Notes under the pieces: model-generated
What the model was told of the DNA's origin: nothing
The model's database searches: none
Seen by the model: only the letters and a program-made list of their open reading frames with translations
Program-made: the position numbers and the translations under genes
Shown: positions 9,941-22,361 of the stretch, one piece after another
Layout of the letters: each line of letters begins with the position of its first letter
Numbering within the stretch: the first letter of the stretch is position 1
Source: Cryptomeria japonica
Lineage: Eukaryota; Streptophyta; Pinopsida; Cupressales; Cupressaceae
DNA length: 64,000 nucleotides
Assembly (NCBI RefSeq): GCF_030272615.1
Contig: NC_081409.1
Location: 206,753,190 to 206,817,189, forward strand
Direction: 5' to 3'

Positions 9941-12900
9941 GATTCAGATTTCCATTCAAAGAACTAGAGAAATGAATTAGAGGGAAGAGGTAAAGATTAA
10001 GATTCAAATCACACAGGGAAGAATTTTATTCTCAGAAAAAGAGATTTTTAAAAAAAATTAAAGGAATATGATTTCTCTTTTTTTTTTGTTGCTAAAATCT
10101 TTGAAAAAAAACAAAAAGCAAGATCATGTGCATATTTTCTTAAGGGAAATAAAATAAATAAATAACTATCTTTTGTATGCACTATATGAAAGCATTATCA
10201 TTATTATTTATCCCCAAATAAAAGATTTAAAATCTAATAAAAGAATTTCTTTATATAAAGGAAGATCTATAACTATTTTTTTTTTATAATACGAATTCCT
10301 CATAAGTGAATGTGAAATAACAAGGAGAGAACCTGGTTTATCGAGCTTGATGTTGAATCCACTGGTTATCCTCTTGATCCTTCCTTGCAACTTGAGAGAA
10401 ATCCTTCAAACAACAACTTAAAATTCTTGCAACGAAAAAAAGAGACTACCAAAGAAGATCTACTTCTAAAACTTGGGAATTTTTTTTCAAAACATAATCA
10501 ACTCCCTTCTTTGAAACTTGCATATAATTTTATAAGAAATTTCCCCTCCATTCCACTATCTAGAAAATTTAATTAAAAAGGAGATTCTTTCCCAATTTTG
10601 GACTTCATGCAAATTGATTAAACTTAGTGGGGGAGTTACATGCAAGGTGGTGGAGAATCCTCTAGAAGCTTCTTATTCTTCCTACAACATGTGCCATAAT
10701 TGGAAGTGGAAAATAGATAAATAAAAATAATGTATATTTTCCATGTGTGTGTGTGTGTGTATTATTATTTTATTCTTTTATAATATTCATTCAATCATTT
10801 AAATAGCTTATCCAAAAATATAATAGAATTGTATTTTAAATCCAAAAGTGATAAAGGAGGGTTGTGACAACTACCTCTATATTAAATTGTAATTACATAT
10901 TCATGGTATTACAAAATGGTGCATGATGGGATTTATAAATTGATACTTGTAAGACAAGGGTTTGTGGGTGGTTGAAAGAGAGCTAAAAAGGCATTTCATA
11001 AATGTTTAGCATGATAATAGGTTTAAAACAAGAGGAACTCAATACAATCAAGGCTATAAGAGTTGCACACAAACACAATAGGGACATCCATAAGAGTAAA
11101 ATAATATTACAATTATATTCATATTATGGTCAAACTGAATATTTTATTCATGCATGGGAAACTTAACAAATTTAATATTATTAAATTATGCTCCAAGTGT
11201 GGGTTCCAGGAGCAAAAAAACCTATATATGTCCTCCTCATAGATTTGTTTTCATTGTCATGGAGCTAACAATTCACCCATTTGTGCCAAGATATCAAAGA
11301 GAAACTTCATGCCCAATTAAAAAAGACCATTCATTCTAATCATGGAAAAACTTAGGGGTCTTCCTATAAGGACAAGATTGTGTGTCCTTTGCTTGTTCCT
11401 AAATCTTCTATGAAAATAGGAAACGAGTTGGACATTGTAGTTGTGGGTCCTATTGGGGATGTGAGGGGTGTGATCTTGTGTCCATTGGTTATGACTAGTT
11501 CTTCTTTGAAAAAAGCTAGGACAATCCAAACAATTCAAGGTTTTGACTCCACTTTAGAGCTCTTTGGTGAGGTTTGGATTCAAACCTCTTTGATTTTTGT
11601 TATAGTTGTCCCTTTATTGAAGTTTTGTTGTTTATTTCTTGCAGGACTATGGTTTTAAGGACAATTCCATCGTTGGTTCTAGTTTCATGTTGTTATCAAC
11701 TTTCTTGATGTACAATATTTTAGCTTTTTTCCAAAATCCTCTTCTAGTCCATAGCTCTAATCAAAATCATTTATCAAAAAAGATAATGAATGTAAAATTA
11801 CATATGATATTTTAGGAATTGAATAGTTTTGCATTAGTTGCATACCTAGCAAATTTTAGTGAAACCTAAATTTTATATTCAAAAGATAAAAACATGCACA
11901 ATTGATTCTAGAAGCGATCTATTAAATAATACATGGACAAAGAAAAACTCATTCCAACTAAATTTTCTAGAGCCCATCTAATTTTTGTTTCCAATCCCTA
12001 GTCATAACTACATTAAGAATAGAGTTTTGGTGCTTGTTTCATAATATAGGATACAATTCATAATGTTCAAAGACTGTAGAGTCACATGGGTAGCAATTTT
12101 TGTTTTGTCAAATTTTAAACTGTCTAAATGTTATTTATCATAAGTGTACATGTTTGTATAGGACTTTATGGTTATAAGGAAGCATACATTTCTTAGTCCA
12201 AGTTATATGTCTTTATAATGGAGCTTTTAATGTTTGCATAGAAGAAGGAAATTTGTTATGAATCACCTTCTATTCTTATAAAAGTTAAAACACTTTACAA
12301 AGATCACTAATAGTATCAAATCAAGGTCCTAAAATAAACCTAAAATTTTAAGTGAATATTTTTTATGTATTCATTATAATTGTATGGAACATTAGAATGG
12401 AAGCAACTCCATTATCGTTAACAACAAAAATAATAATAAAATAATATCATAAATTACATTGTAAAAGTGGACAAAATGGTAATGATTCTTTAAATCATAT
12501 ATGTGCCACCAATAACAAAAAATATTATTAAGCACAAACATGTTGAAATCTTTACTAAGTGCGAACATTGTAAATCACAAAAGTATGAGGCACATAAGAA
12601 TTATAAATCTTAACTAAGTTGTATGAAGAAGTTAAAATGGTCTAGATTGTGGTTTGTTTATTTTTCCTTTCACCTAATAGAAAAAGTATTTACATACTAG
12701 TCCCATCCAATGCCATGTGTGCCTAGTGCCACTATTTTATCTCCTCATGCTCATGCTAAATGTCCCAGTATAAAGCTTTACCAATGAATATGTCGTAAAT
12801 TCATACAACTTATATATGATATGAATTCGATTTTAATATGAAAATGGATTTTTATAACAATCAAAGCACCAATGCAAATAGAAAAAATGGGATCTGAAAC

Positions 12901-13021
12901 ATAAACAATAACTTCTACATATTTTGAGTGAAATACTTATTATGCATTTCAACAATTTGCATAGCCAAACTTCTCACATTAAGCATAAATGAAAGTTATA
13001 GAATATAGAAACAATCCATAA
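9941..13021. other. AT-rich intergenic DNA
   Basis: No gene is recognisable. A (TG)n run lies at 10744-10760. The largest open stretches (10385-10576 and 11380-11658 on plus, 11317-11538 on minus) are short, overlap in opposite strands and resemble nothing known. Confidence 0.5.
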
Positions 13022-13603
13022 TGTTGGAAAAATAGAAAAGGTACTCACATAATAGCAACAACACCTACAACAAATTAGAAACACAATCGACAAACATGAA
13101 CCCACACACACGACACAACATTGAAACTAATTGAATGTCACCATTCCTTGAAGATTTGTTTCAATCCCTAGATGAGAATGCACTCTTGAATAAAAAAAAT
13201 TCATCATTTTACTCTTGTAGCTCATGGGTTTTTGTCCAAATTAGCAATACTCAATTGGTTTCCATTCACAAAAGAAATTGCAAAACACAAACTGTTCATA
13301 CAATGAAGATGAGAAGGTCAAATGGCAAAAAGATCCTTTGAAAATTGCAAGCTTTGCATTTATAGACCCCAAGGCAAATTGGTTGTCAAAAACCCCAATG
13401 TCCTCTTTTAGTGGGAAATTTAAAATTTGAATATGTATCAAGATTCTCACCATTAATTGCATTCCAAAAATAACCTACCACTTACATTGTCATATTGCAA
13501 TTACAACCTATCACATATGTGATTATAATTCCTATCATAACTATCAAGAACCTTCTAAAATTAGGCCTAGGATATGAAAAATGGCCTCTTAGTAATCCTA
13601 ACA
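13022..13603 (-). mobile_element. 3' LTR of the minus-strand Ty3/Gypsy chromovirus
   Basis: On the minus strand a purine tract CCGAGGGGGA (plus 13604-13613) is followed directly by TGTTAGGATTACT, the expected polypurine-tract/LTR junction. A TATA box reads CTATAAATGC on the minus strand (around plus 13356-13365). The outer end TTCCAACA at plus 13022-13029 pairs with the TGTTAGGA start, but the partner LTR was not found, so this end is inferred. Confidence 0.6.
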
Positions 13604-13639
13604 TCCCCCTCGGAATAAGATTACAAATATTTAATATTT

Positions 13640-14074
13640 AAGGATCCAACTCCCAAAATTTGAATTATAGTGAGAACAAAATAAGTATGTAATATTATAT
13701 TTCCTAATTGCACCTTACCTCACCAAAAATATAGAAAATGAGTGGAATTCCATCAATTGAATTGTTTTATGAAATAGGACACTACAAGTACCTCCTCCCC
13801 AAAATTTATTTCCCTCAAGCAATGCAAAATTTGAATGTTCAAGAATCTTAGGTCCTTCCCGAGTAGCATCTTTTACAAGTAGATTTTTCAAATGGATGAG
13901 ATATTTTGTTTTGCTCCTATTTATCAAGTTCTTAATCTTAGTATCAATCGCAACTTCAAGAATCAATATTAGTCTCCCTTCATCATCTAGCCCAAAGAAA
14001 ATCAATTGAAAGAAAAATATGCAAACCAAGTGCCTTTTTTGAGCATGAAACATGGAAAGCATCGTGGAACTTTC
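13640..14074 (-). pseudogene. Chromovirus polyprotein C-terminus: integrase tail and chromodomain
   Basis: The minus strand encodes the end of a Ty3/Gypsy chromoviral polyprotein. Near 14040-14070 is the integrase-tail segment FHDAFHVSC, then DDEGRLILI (about 13960-13990), then a chromodomain-like YLIHLKNLLVKDATREG (about 13855-13905), then the stop near 13715. In this family the chromodomain directs integration by binding modified histones. The fragment is separated from the rest of the integrase by the 2.15-kb element at 14080-16230. Removing that element and one TSD copy puts the two parts in the same reading frame. Substitutions of normally conserved residues (for example the Trp expected in the chromodomain) and missing upstream parts mark it as dead. 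Confidence 0.8.
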
Positions 14075-14079
14075 TATCT

Positions 14080-15001
14080 AGATGTAGGAGCATCTGAGTA
14101 GTTCATCCGATTGGAGCAATTAGCAATGGAATTGCTTGGAGATCGTTTGTTTCTTCATGTTTATGAATTTAGAGTTGCGGATTCGGATTTAGCACCTGGA
14201 GATCATTGTCTTAAACATATTCGAGATTCATGGCATTTGGATTTGATTCCAGTGAGATATCGATTCTGATATTGGTCCAGTGTTGGTGTGTTCTTACCAG
14301 TTGGTCTTGCAATGTGTGGAGCGAAGAAGAATTGGGTTGCGGATGGTTTTCGTAACTTGCGGATCATTGAGATATGTTGTTTTGGACCTGACCGATGTTC
14401 TTGGAGGTCCACACGAAGTTATAAGCATTGTTGGAGATGTTCTTGGTGATTTTGGCTGACATATTATTGTTTGTATGTTTCATTACGAACTAGTGGATCT
14501 TTGGCTGACATATTATTGTTTGTAAATTTCATTACGAACCAGTGGATCTTTGGCTGATTTGATCAAGTTGTTTTTTATTGAGGATGGTATAAAGAGGAAG
14601 ATAGGAGATTTATTTGAGATGATGGAGGTCCGCGGAAGAAAAGATTATGAACAAATGTAGTTTCTGAAGAGATTCTGGTCCGGGGGGACTGAAGTCCGAA
14701 GGGACTGAGGTTCGGATCACTAGTGCAGACAGTGTAGACTTTTACCAGAGGCCGAATTGTTGAGCAGATGATTTGCGAATCATAGATTTGAGTTATAAGA
14801 ATTGTTTTGTAATCTTGGGCTACTGTCCAACATGTAAAGCTTGTGGGCATATGTAATTCATTAAATTATTTATGCTTTTATGTTTTCCCCGGTTATACCT
14901 TGTGTTGTGTCAACTGGTTACCGATATCTTTCATGGTGTTTATGTTATAGGATACAGGGCGAGGATGTCCTTCATTAGATCTCCCTACCTTGTTTGCACC
15001 A
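14080..15001 (+). repeat. Left LTR of the non-autonomous element (922 bp)
   Basis: Matches the right LTR throughout, with many substitutions and small indels, so the insertion is old. A TATA box TATAAAG is at 14588-14594. This LTR alone carries a 49-bp tandem duplication (units starting GGCTGACATATTATTG at 14454 and 14503), which explains most of its extra length. Confidence 0.88.
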
Positions 15002-15003
15002 AG

Positions 15004-15020
15004 TGATATTAGAGTTGGTT
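15004..15020 (+). promoter_or_regulatory. Primer-binding site, initiator Met tRNA type (degenerate)
   Basis: TGATATTAGAGTTGG, two bases after the left LTR, matches the plant consensus TGGTATCAGAG at 9 of 11 positions and fixes the element's orientation as plus. Confidence 0.7.
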
Positions 15021-15376
15021 ATGAACTCGTTGATGGAGGAAGAGTTGGTTGTGAACCGGTTGGATGAAAAGAACTTGAGGCAGCTTGAAGACTTGTTCAG
15101 ATCGCCGAACATTGAGGTAGTATAAGGCTTGCAAGCAGACCGTCGAACCTAGAAGCAGAGCTTGAAGAAGTTGACAAGTGGACTTGAACCAATCGCCAAA
15201 TCGAGGCAGGCTGTAAGGTTGTCTGGTAGATCGTCGAGGAGAGGCAACTGAAACTTGTAGTCAAACTACCAAACTTGAGGTAGTTGCAAGTATCCGTGAA
15301 CAAATCACTGAAATAGATTTGATGTAGCATTGGTTATCAATTGATGGGACTCACTTTTCAATTAACCCCGAGAGTC

Positions 15377-16230
15377 TGATCTAAGAGCATCTGAGTAGTT
15401 CATCGTGATGGAGCAGTTAGTAGTAGAATTGCTTGGAGATTGTTGTGTTTCTTCACATTTGTGAATTTAGAGTTGCGGATTCAGATTTAGCACCTAGAAA
15501 TCGTTGTCTTAAACATATTCAAGATTCATGGCATTTGGATTTGATTTTGGTATTGGTCTGGTGTTGGTGTGTTTTTACCAGTTGGTCTTGTAGTGTTTGG
15601 AGTGAAGAAGAATTGGGTTGCAGATGGTTTTCGTAACTTGCGGATCATTGAGAGATGTTGTTTTGGACCTGGCCGATGTTCCTGGAGGTCCGCACGAAGT
15701 TCTAAGCATTGTTGGAGATGTTCTTGGTGATTTGGGCTGACATATTATTATCTGCACATTTCATTATGAACTAGTGGATCTTTGGTGGACTTGATCGAGT
15801 TGTTATTTCTTGCGGATGGTATAAAGAGGAAGATGGAGATTGATTTGGGAAGACAGAGGTCAGACGAAGAAAAGATTCAAAACAGATGTAATTTTCAGAG
15901 AGATTCTGGTTCGGGGAGATTGAAGTTCGAAGGGATTGAGGTCCAGACTAGTGCAGACTATTATCAGAGGCTGAATGGTTGAGAAGATGATCTGAGGATC
16001 ATAGATTTGAGTTCTAAGAATTGTTTTGTAATCTTGAGTTGTGGTGCAACATGTGTAAAGCCTGAGGGCATATGTAATTCATTAAACCATTATAAGGATT
16101 TCTCTTTCTTGTTTTCCCGGGTTATATCTTGTGTTGTGTGAACCAGTTACCGATATCTTTCATGGTGTTTATGTTTTAGGCTGCAAGGTGGGGTTGTCCT
16201 TCATTGGATCTCCCTACCTCGTATGCACCA
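15377..16230 (+). repeat. Right LTR of the non-autonomous element (854 bp)
   Basis: Starts TGATCTAAGAGCATC and ends TATGCACCA immediately before the TSD copy. TATA box TATAAAG at 15820-15826 corresponds to the one in the left LTR. Confidence 0.88.
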
Positions 16231-16235
16231 TATCT

Positions 16236-17830
16236 ACACAAATTTATAACTCATATGCAACTTCTCCTACTTTTCTTGTGATTGTTTAAGGTCCATAAAA
16301 GTTTGGTTTGATTTTCTAAAATCCACTCTTCTTGATGGAAGATTGTTTTTATGGATGCAACATTAAAAATACCATATCACTTGCCTCAAATTATTTCTTT
16401 ATATTCTTTCTATTTGCATATATATTTTGTTGATTTTGTGCTTGTCTTATTATCTTTTAGTGCTTTCAATATGTCTTGAATTTTATTAACTAACTCACCT
16501 GTTGTCAACAATCTACTATTTGTGAATATAAGATCAATAAAATTTAGTGCATCATGTCCATCCAATGGTTTAAAAGGAGATGTACCGATAGACATGTGGT
16601 AATATCTATCATAGCAATATTCTCCTTAATGTATCCATTTGATCCAAGTTGGTTGTTGGATTATACATAGTTTCTTAGATATCCCTCAACCCATTTGTTC
16701 AATATCTCTATTTGTTGTACTTGGAGTGAGCTTAATATTAGTCAAGTGAAATAATTTCCACCAAAATGCATTGAGAAATTTACTATCTCTCGCACTGATT
16801 ATGTACATAGCTAATCCTTGTAATCAAAATACTTCCTTGTAAAAAAATTAGCCTTTATAGGTGCTTTGTAATAAGTAGAGATAGCAAGGAAATGTGTATA
16901 TTTAGTCAATCTATCTACTACAACATAAATTCAATCTTTCCCATGTCCCTTGGGCAAGGTCTCGTAATGAAATTCATGGAAATACTTTCCCATTTTTGTT
17001 TTGGAATGGGAAGAGGTTGTAGTAGCCCCATAGGAAACACTTGCTCTCCCTTATTTTGTTGGCATGTTGCACACTCTCTTTTGTGCACAAGAGCATCCTC
17101 TTTGAGTCCCCTTCATGAAAATATCTCCCTAATTTTCCTATATTTTTTAAAGAATCTTGGATGTCCTGCCAATGGTGCATCATGAAAATCTTCTTCTTTA
17201 TCTTACTTTGAAGCAATGAACACTTTTTTTTTCAATAAAATCAACCTGTTTACTACTATGTACCTATCTTCCTTCTCTACTCCATCAATTTAATGTTAGT
17301 AGAAAATGAATTCTTAGCAAATTCTACCATAATAGAAACTTTCCAATCTACTGAAATGGTATAAATAGAGCACATGGTTGGTTTTCTAGAAAGAGCATCA
17401 AATACTATATTCTTCTTTTCTGTAACATATTCTATATCAAAATTATAATCTTGCAGCTTGCTTACCCACCTTTAACTTGTCATTCACATCTTGTTGGTAA
17501 AGGAAGAATTTCAAACTATTATGATCTAATTTAACAAAAAATACTCCTCATACAAAATATTGTCTAAACTTTTTAAAAGCATTCATTACGACCAACATTT
17601 CTTTGTCATAGATAGAGAAATGCTTTCACAATATTTTAGCTTTGTACTCTCAAAAGCTATGGGATTTTCTCTTTGAGATAAAGCCCTAATTCCTTCATCT
17701 AGAATTACAATGACAAGACAAGAACTCACAAACCTCCTTCAACTCATATTAGACACCAAAATGGAAGATTCCCAAGATCTTCCTTGAAGATGCTTTAAAC
17801 ATGTGTCCATCTCCCTTGCAAGTTAAAACT
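16236..17830 (-). pseudogene. Ty3/Gypsy chromovirus RNase H and integrase, degenerate
   Basis: Reading from right to left on the minus strand, decayed polyprotein segments appear in the normal order. RNase H: RENPIAFEST (about 17640-17690), YDKEM (about 17610), LDHNSLKF (about 17520) and YNFDIEY...DALSRKP (about 17383-17452). Integrase zinc-binding region: CAT-CQQNK-like remnants across 17000-17200. Integrase core: [11 protein letters not shown] (about 16890-16922). Tail: SIGTSPFKPLDGHDA (16550-16595) and GEVAYEL (about 16245-16265). Frame changes and stop codons are frequent, so no product is possible. Reverse transcriptase, protease and gag are not recognisable further right, so the 5' half is lost or unreadable. 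The element continues left of the nested insertion at 13022-14074. Confidence 0.82.
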
Positions 17831-19880
17831 TTAGATTATGGCCAAAATATTTATTATATATTAGACCCTTAATACATAATTTGTTCTCCAAAACATTTAT
17901 TCCTAAACACTTGCACAAAAATTAAATTAGAACATTTTTGGCAATGTCGAATTTCCCATACTCCATGAATGCTCTTGCATCACACTCTCTTACAAATTTT
18001 CTACTTATTCTCTTAATTGAATATTTTTTTATATTTGCAACTCTTTTCCTTGTAACTATTTGTATCTAGCCAATATTCTTCCTTATTTATTTTCTTATAA
18101 CTATTTGTATGCTATTATAATTTGTATGAATGTATAAATATACAAAAAAATTATCTACATATACTTGCGTCCATAAATATTAGATCTAATTGATAAATTA
18201 TTCTCATTAACAAATTAATTAGATAAAGGTTAAACTTTCAAATTTTAGTAATATTTATCAATGTATTGAAAAGTAAAACTAAATTTGAAAACTAATTTGA
18301 TATCTATAATAAAAATTATGACTAATTAAATGTTTATTACTTCAAGAATTACATTGAAAAATTCAAGTGCTTATTTTGATAATAAATTCCTTGGAAGTTC
18401 TATTAAATGACCTGTTAGTAGCCTAACCATACTATTCAAGATAAGATTTTTATTTATCTATATCGATCCCAAATAAACAATTTATACTCTTCTTAAAAAA
18501 AAAATTCCATAACCTCTTTAATTAAAAAATTGTATATGCATCCATAGAGGGATATAATTGAGACCCATCTCCGATTATAATAATGAGTTTGGCCCTTGGC
18601 CCTCCTCTCTAACATCAAGTGTGGTTGGGCCTCCTTTACTACAATATTATAATTAGCTTGGGATTTGACTCTAATTTCCATATGTTGAGCTCTTCCATAT
18701 ATAAACATGAGATCATAAGATGTATTATAACATGGTAAACTCTATATCATAGGCTCAAACAAATAGGAAGAGATATGATAACCTAAGATGTATTATAACA
18801 TAGTAAACTCTATATCATAGGCTCAAACAAATAGGAAGAGATATAATAACCTAGTAGAGTCAATATTATAGGGGTTTAGAAGAAAGATATTTAGATGTTG
18901 GGATGAGCACTAAAGAGGCGTTGAATAAAAATTGTTAGGTATACAAAATTTATAAGGGCTGGTATGGTTGATGTGAGAAATTAAAGGATATTGTGAAATG
19001 TATTCTGAGGATATGGTAAAGGATACGAGCAGGCAAGAAGATATGAAAGTATTTTTAATTACATTAAATTTTAGGAAATGGGTCTAAATGTGTTGTAGCA
19101 AAGTAAAGAGATTTCAAGTGAAAAGGTAGAAAAGTGTTGAATGGATTTAATATCATTTTAAAATGTTAAGAAAGGGATATGATATATAGACACACAATAA
19201 CAAAATAAGTGTTGTAAAAGTTTACAAAAGTTTTGTATCTTAGATATGTAATTGAAAAATAATAGAGTAAAATTATGACAATTAGTCATGCATATGTACA
19301 TGAAAGATAAATTGATTTGTGAGGATGCGATACACTAAAGAGATATTGTAGAAAATCCAAAGGTACATATAAAGATCTAGTATAATGTAGCGTGGTTGAC
19401 AAAATTATAAAAAATAGCATGAAAGTGTTGAGACGTGTTAATAAGTTGTTATAAAAGTTCAATAGCATGAAGATACAAAAAGGCTAGGGTATGAAGAGAT
19501 GAAAGTGATGAAGTAGCAAAATGTCACGAATGTGTTATAAAAAAAGTTAAGAGGCATTTGAAAAATTTAACAAATCTTGTAATGAATTAAGGCCCATTTT
19601 AAAAGTTTAGGAACTTGGGAATAAGATATAAATAAGTGATATTTAAAAGAAAATTTTAACATTGTGAAATTTCAAGAAAATGTTGTAGGGATAAGTCTAC
19701 TCAAAAATAACTATACTTAGAAAAATCATTTAGTTTTGGGATGATATAAATTGTAATTTTAATCTCCATTAGAAAACCCCCCCAAATCAAAAGATATCAT
19801 GTAATTTAAATTAATAATAAACGGTTGGCCATAATTTTCCAACAAGGTCCCACTCTCCAATGCGATCGCATTACACCATA
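17831..19880. other. AT-rich DNA, no recognisable gene
   Basis: Probably partly the unrecognisable 5' remainder of the neighbouring Gypsy element. Only short open frames without family resemblance occur. A 68-bp tandem duplication lies inside. Confidence 0.45.
18717..18852 (+). repeat. 68-bp tandem duplication
   Basis: Units starting AAGATGTATTATAACAT at 18717 and 18785 share AAACTCTATATCATAGGC and CAAATAGGAAGAGATAT with only a few differences. Confidence 0.93.
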
Positions 19881-19889
19881 TTGCCATTC

Positions 19890-22330
19890 ATTTGTAAAAA
19901 CTACAATTATTGTTAACAACTTTGAGAATTTTTTTGTTCTACATGTTGTGGGGTCAAATAAATTGTACCAACACAATAAGGTCGGTGGGTGAATTGTAGG
20001 GTAGCCCCATTTCATTTACAAGGTGTGTCGAATTGATGCAGAGCCCTCCTTGTAACTTTCCAAACACCTCAAAATGTATGACACTGACCCCTCAAAACAA
20101 GTTTGGGATCCTATCAAGACAAGGCTCTACAACTTTAGTTCAATCCTCTCACCATCTTCAAGACTCATGCCTACTCAATCTTGGGTACCTTGCTCCAACA
20201 CACTATATGATACCTCCAAGGTTTATTGACCATTTGCACACCAGTTTTGGGTCATACAAGACTCCCCAAGGTCAAACCAAGCACCGGTTGTAAGGATTCA
20301 TTCCCATTCCTTAAGAAACCTACACAATTAGGCCTAGTTGCTTGGAGCCCTTTTTAGCGAGTAAAGAGACCTTAAGTTCAAACTTTCCCAAACACCCTAG
20401 AAAAAAAATTATGGATTCAAGTACCCTTTTGGGAGTTACACAAATCCCAAAAGGAAGGTTCAGGGTCTAACAAACAAAGGTTTGAGCCGGTAGGATGTTG
20501 ACTGTCATAAAGGGCTAATTAGGCCTCTGTTTGTGAAGCACCTATATCTAGATGAATGAACTGGGCAATTAAAACCCCATGGGAATGTGGGGAACCATAA
20601 AGCATGAGGGATTCCAGGGTTACACGCTTGGAATCATCACCATTTTCACACAAGGGTAACTTTGTTGTTCAAGGTCTAGGTAGCCACATAGAGATGTCTA
20701 CCTAGGGTCGCTTCAAACACACCTCTCCCTTGCTCCTCCTGCAAATTTTTTTTGGAATCCTAGAATACACTGACCATACTTGCCTTTCACCAAATCCCAT
20801 GGGTCTCAGATTGATAAAGTGCAAGGTATGGCCATGGAGGAGGAAAACCCCAAGGTAAACCCTGGTTTTCCGGGCACCTATAGTAAAATTTGAATATCAG
20901 GAGAAAAACACACGACTAGAAATTCAAACAAAATCCAAAAAAAAATTAACTCTCCTCTCCAACCAATTCACATAATTGGGAATGGATCCCAATCCGTACA
21001 ATACTGTACCACGGACCAAAACTCTAGAATTGCAGGAAAAAACTCAGAATTCTATTCGTTTGTTGTCACCACAACTCTCCTTTGTACAACCTCTCCTTGG
21101 AATTGGATCCAAAAGGTGTATAAACCACTCCACAAATTCTCTCAACCAAAACCAAGAGGTTAGAGCCATTGGATGAGTTTCAAATAAACAAAAATGCAAA
21201 AAGTGCATAAAAGTTGCTCATGACAACTTTTGACAACTTTTGCAAAAGTTGTCAAAATGTCATCTTTCGCCTCCTAATGCCTTGGGTCAAGTTTAACCCC
21301 TCCTAAAACATCCTATAAGAACTAAAACCAACACATTTGATCCCCTATTGTCCAAAAGTCCTAATTGGCTTATAGAAATGCCAAAATAGGAGTTTGGCTC
21401 ACACGATGGGGTTCTTTATTACAAACACTCAATGCATGATTGAAAACCTATACGAAACATTCTAAACACATATTTGATGCTTTATACTCCCTTCTTAGAG
21501 TTTGACTTATCATCTTGAAGGGTTTGATGGCGTGCTCCTGCACCATGAATCCTTTAGGCTATAGGGTTTTGACAAGGTCTCTTAAGAGTCATAAGAACAA
21601 AAAAATACTTATCTATGATAGGACAATTCTCAAAGTTTACAAGGCATGGAAATATTATGCCCTTGACCTATAGATGTATTTAAGGTTCTCTTGGTTTTTT
21701 ATAATAACTTCTCTTGGTTTTGTCAACTCAACACCATTTGTTTGTGGAAAGAATGATGCATTCTTATAAAATGTGTCATTTGATAGTAGTGTAAAGGTGC
21801 CACCAAGCATATTTTTTGGTTTGTACATTGTGGGGTTAAATCAACTACATCAAAATATTAAGATAGATGGGTGAATGGGGAGGGTCCATTTCATTCACTA
21901 AATTTTAATCCCTCTAGGCTACAAGGTTCTAGTGAGATCTCTTAAGAACCCTAAAAGCAAAAACTATCAAACTATGATGGGATAGTTCTCAAAATTTATG
22001 AGGCTTAAGAATGTTATATCTAGACCTAAAAGTGGATGTGGGGTACCTCAAAAGTAAATTATCTCAATTTTTCTCAACTTAAAACCATTTGACCATGGAA
22101 AGAATGAACAAATTCTTGCAAAATGTGTCATTTGGGAATAGTGTAAAGGTACCAATGGGCATATATTTTGTTCTACACATCATGGGGTTGAAATGAATAT
22201 GCCAACACATTGGGTTGGGTTGGTGAATAGTAGGAGAGGCCCTATTTTTTACTCCAGGTTTGCTAATCCCTCCATACTATAAGGTTTCAGTGAAGTCTAT
22301 TAAGAGTCGTAGCAACAAAAATTGACAATC
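19890..22330 (+). repeat. Diverged ~360-bp repeat family (about 3 copies plus a partial copy)
   Basis: The shared block CTAYARGGTTYNRGTGARRTCT...TTAAGA starts near 21555, 21919 and 22277, spacing 364 and 358 bp. It is followed in each full copy by AAATGTGTCATTTG and a TTTTTTGTTCTACA-T-TGGGGTTAAAT segment. A partial copy of that second segment is at about 19925-20030. Between 20033 and 21500 lies non-repeated, non-coding DNA with no recognisable gene. Confidence 0.6.
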
Positions 22331-22361
22331 TATGACAATTATCATATTTTGTGGTCCTTAT

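Larger units (their letters stand above)
14080..16230 (+). mobile_element. Non-autonomous LTR retrotransposon, complete, with TSD TATCT
   Basis: Two long direct repeats (14080-15001 and 15377-16230) bracket a 375-bp internal region with no protein-coding potential. Both end TGCACCA. The second starts TGATCTA and the first has the mutated start AGATGTA. The element is flanked by the perfect 5-bp target-site duplication TATCT (14075-14079 and 16231-16235). A degenerate initiator-Met primer-binding site follows the left LTR. No clear polypurine tract is visible before the right LTR. It inserted into the integrase end of a minus-strand Gypsy chromovirus. With LTRs of 0.85-0.92 kb and almost no interior, it is an internally deleted, trans-mobilised type rather than a typical TRIM. 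Confidence 0.88.
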
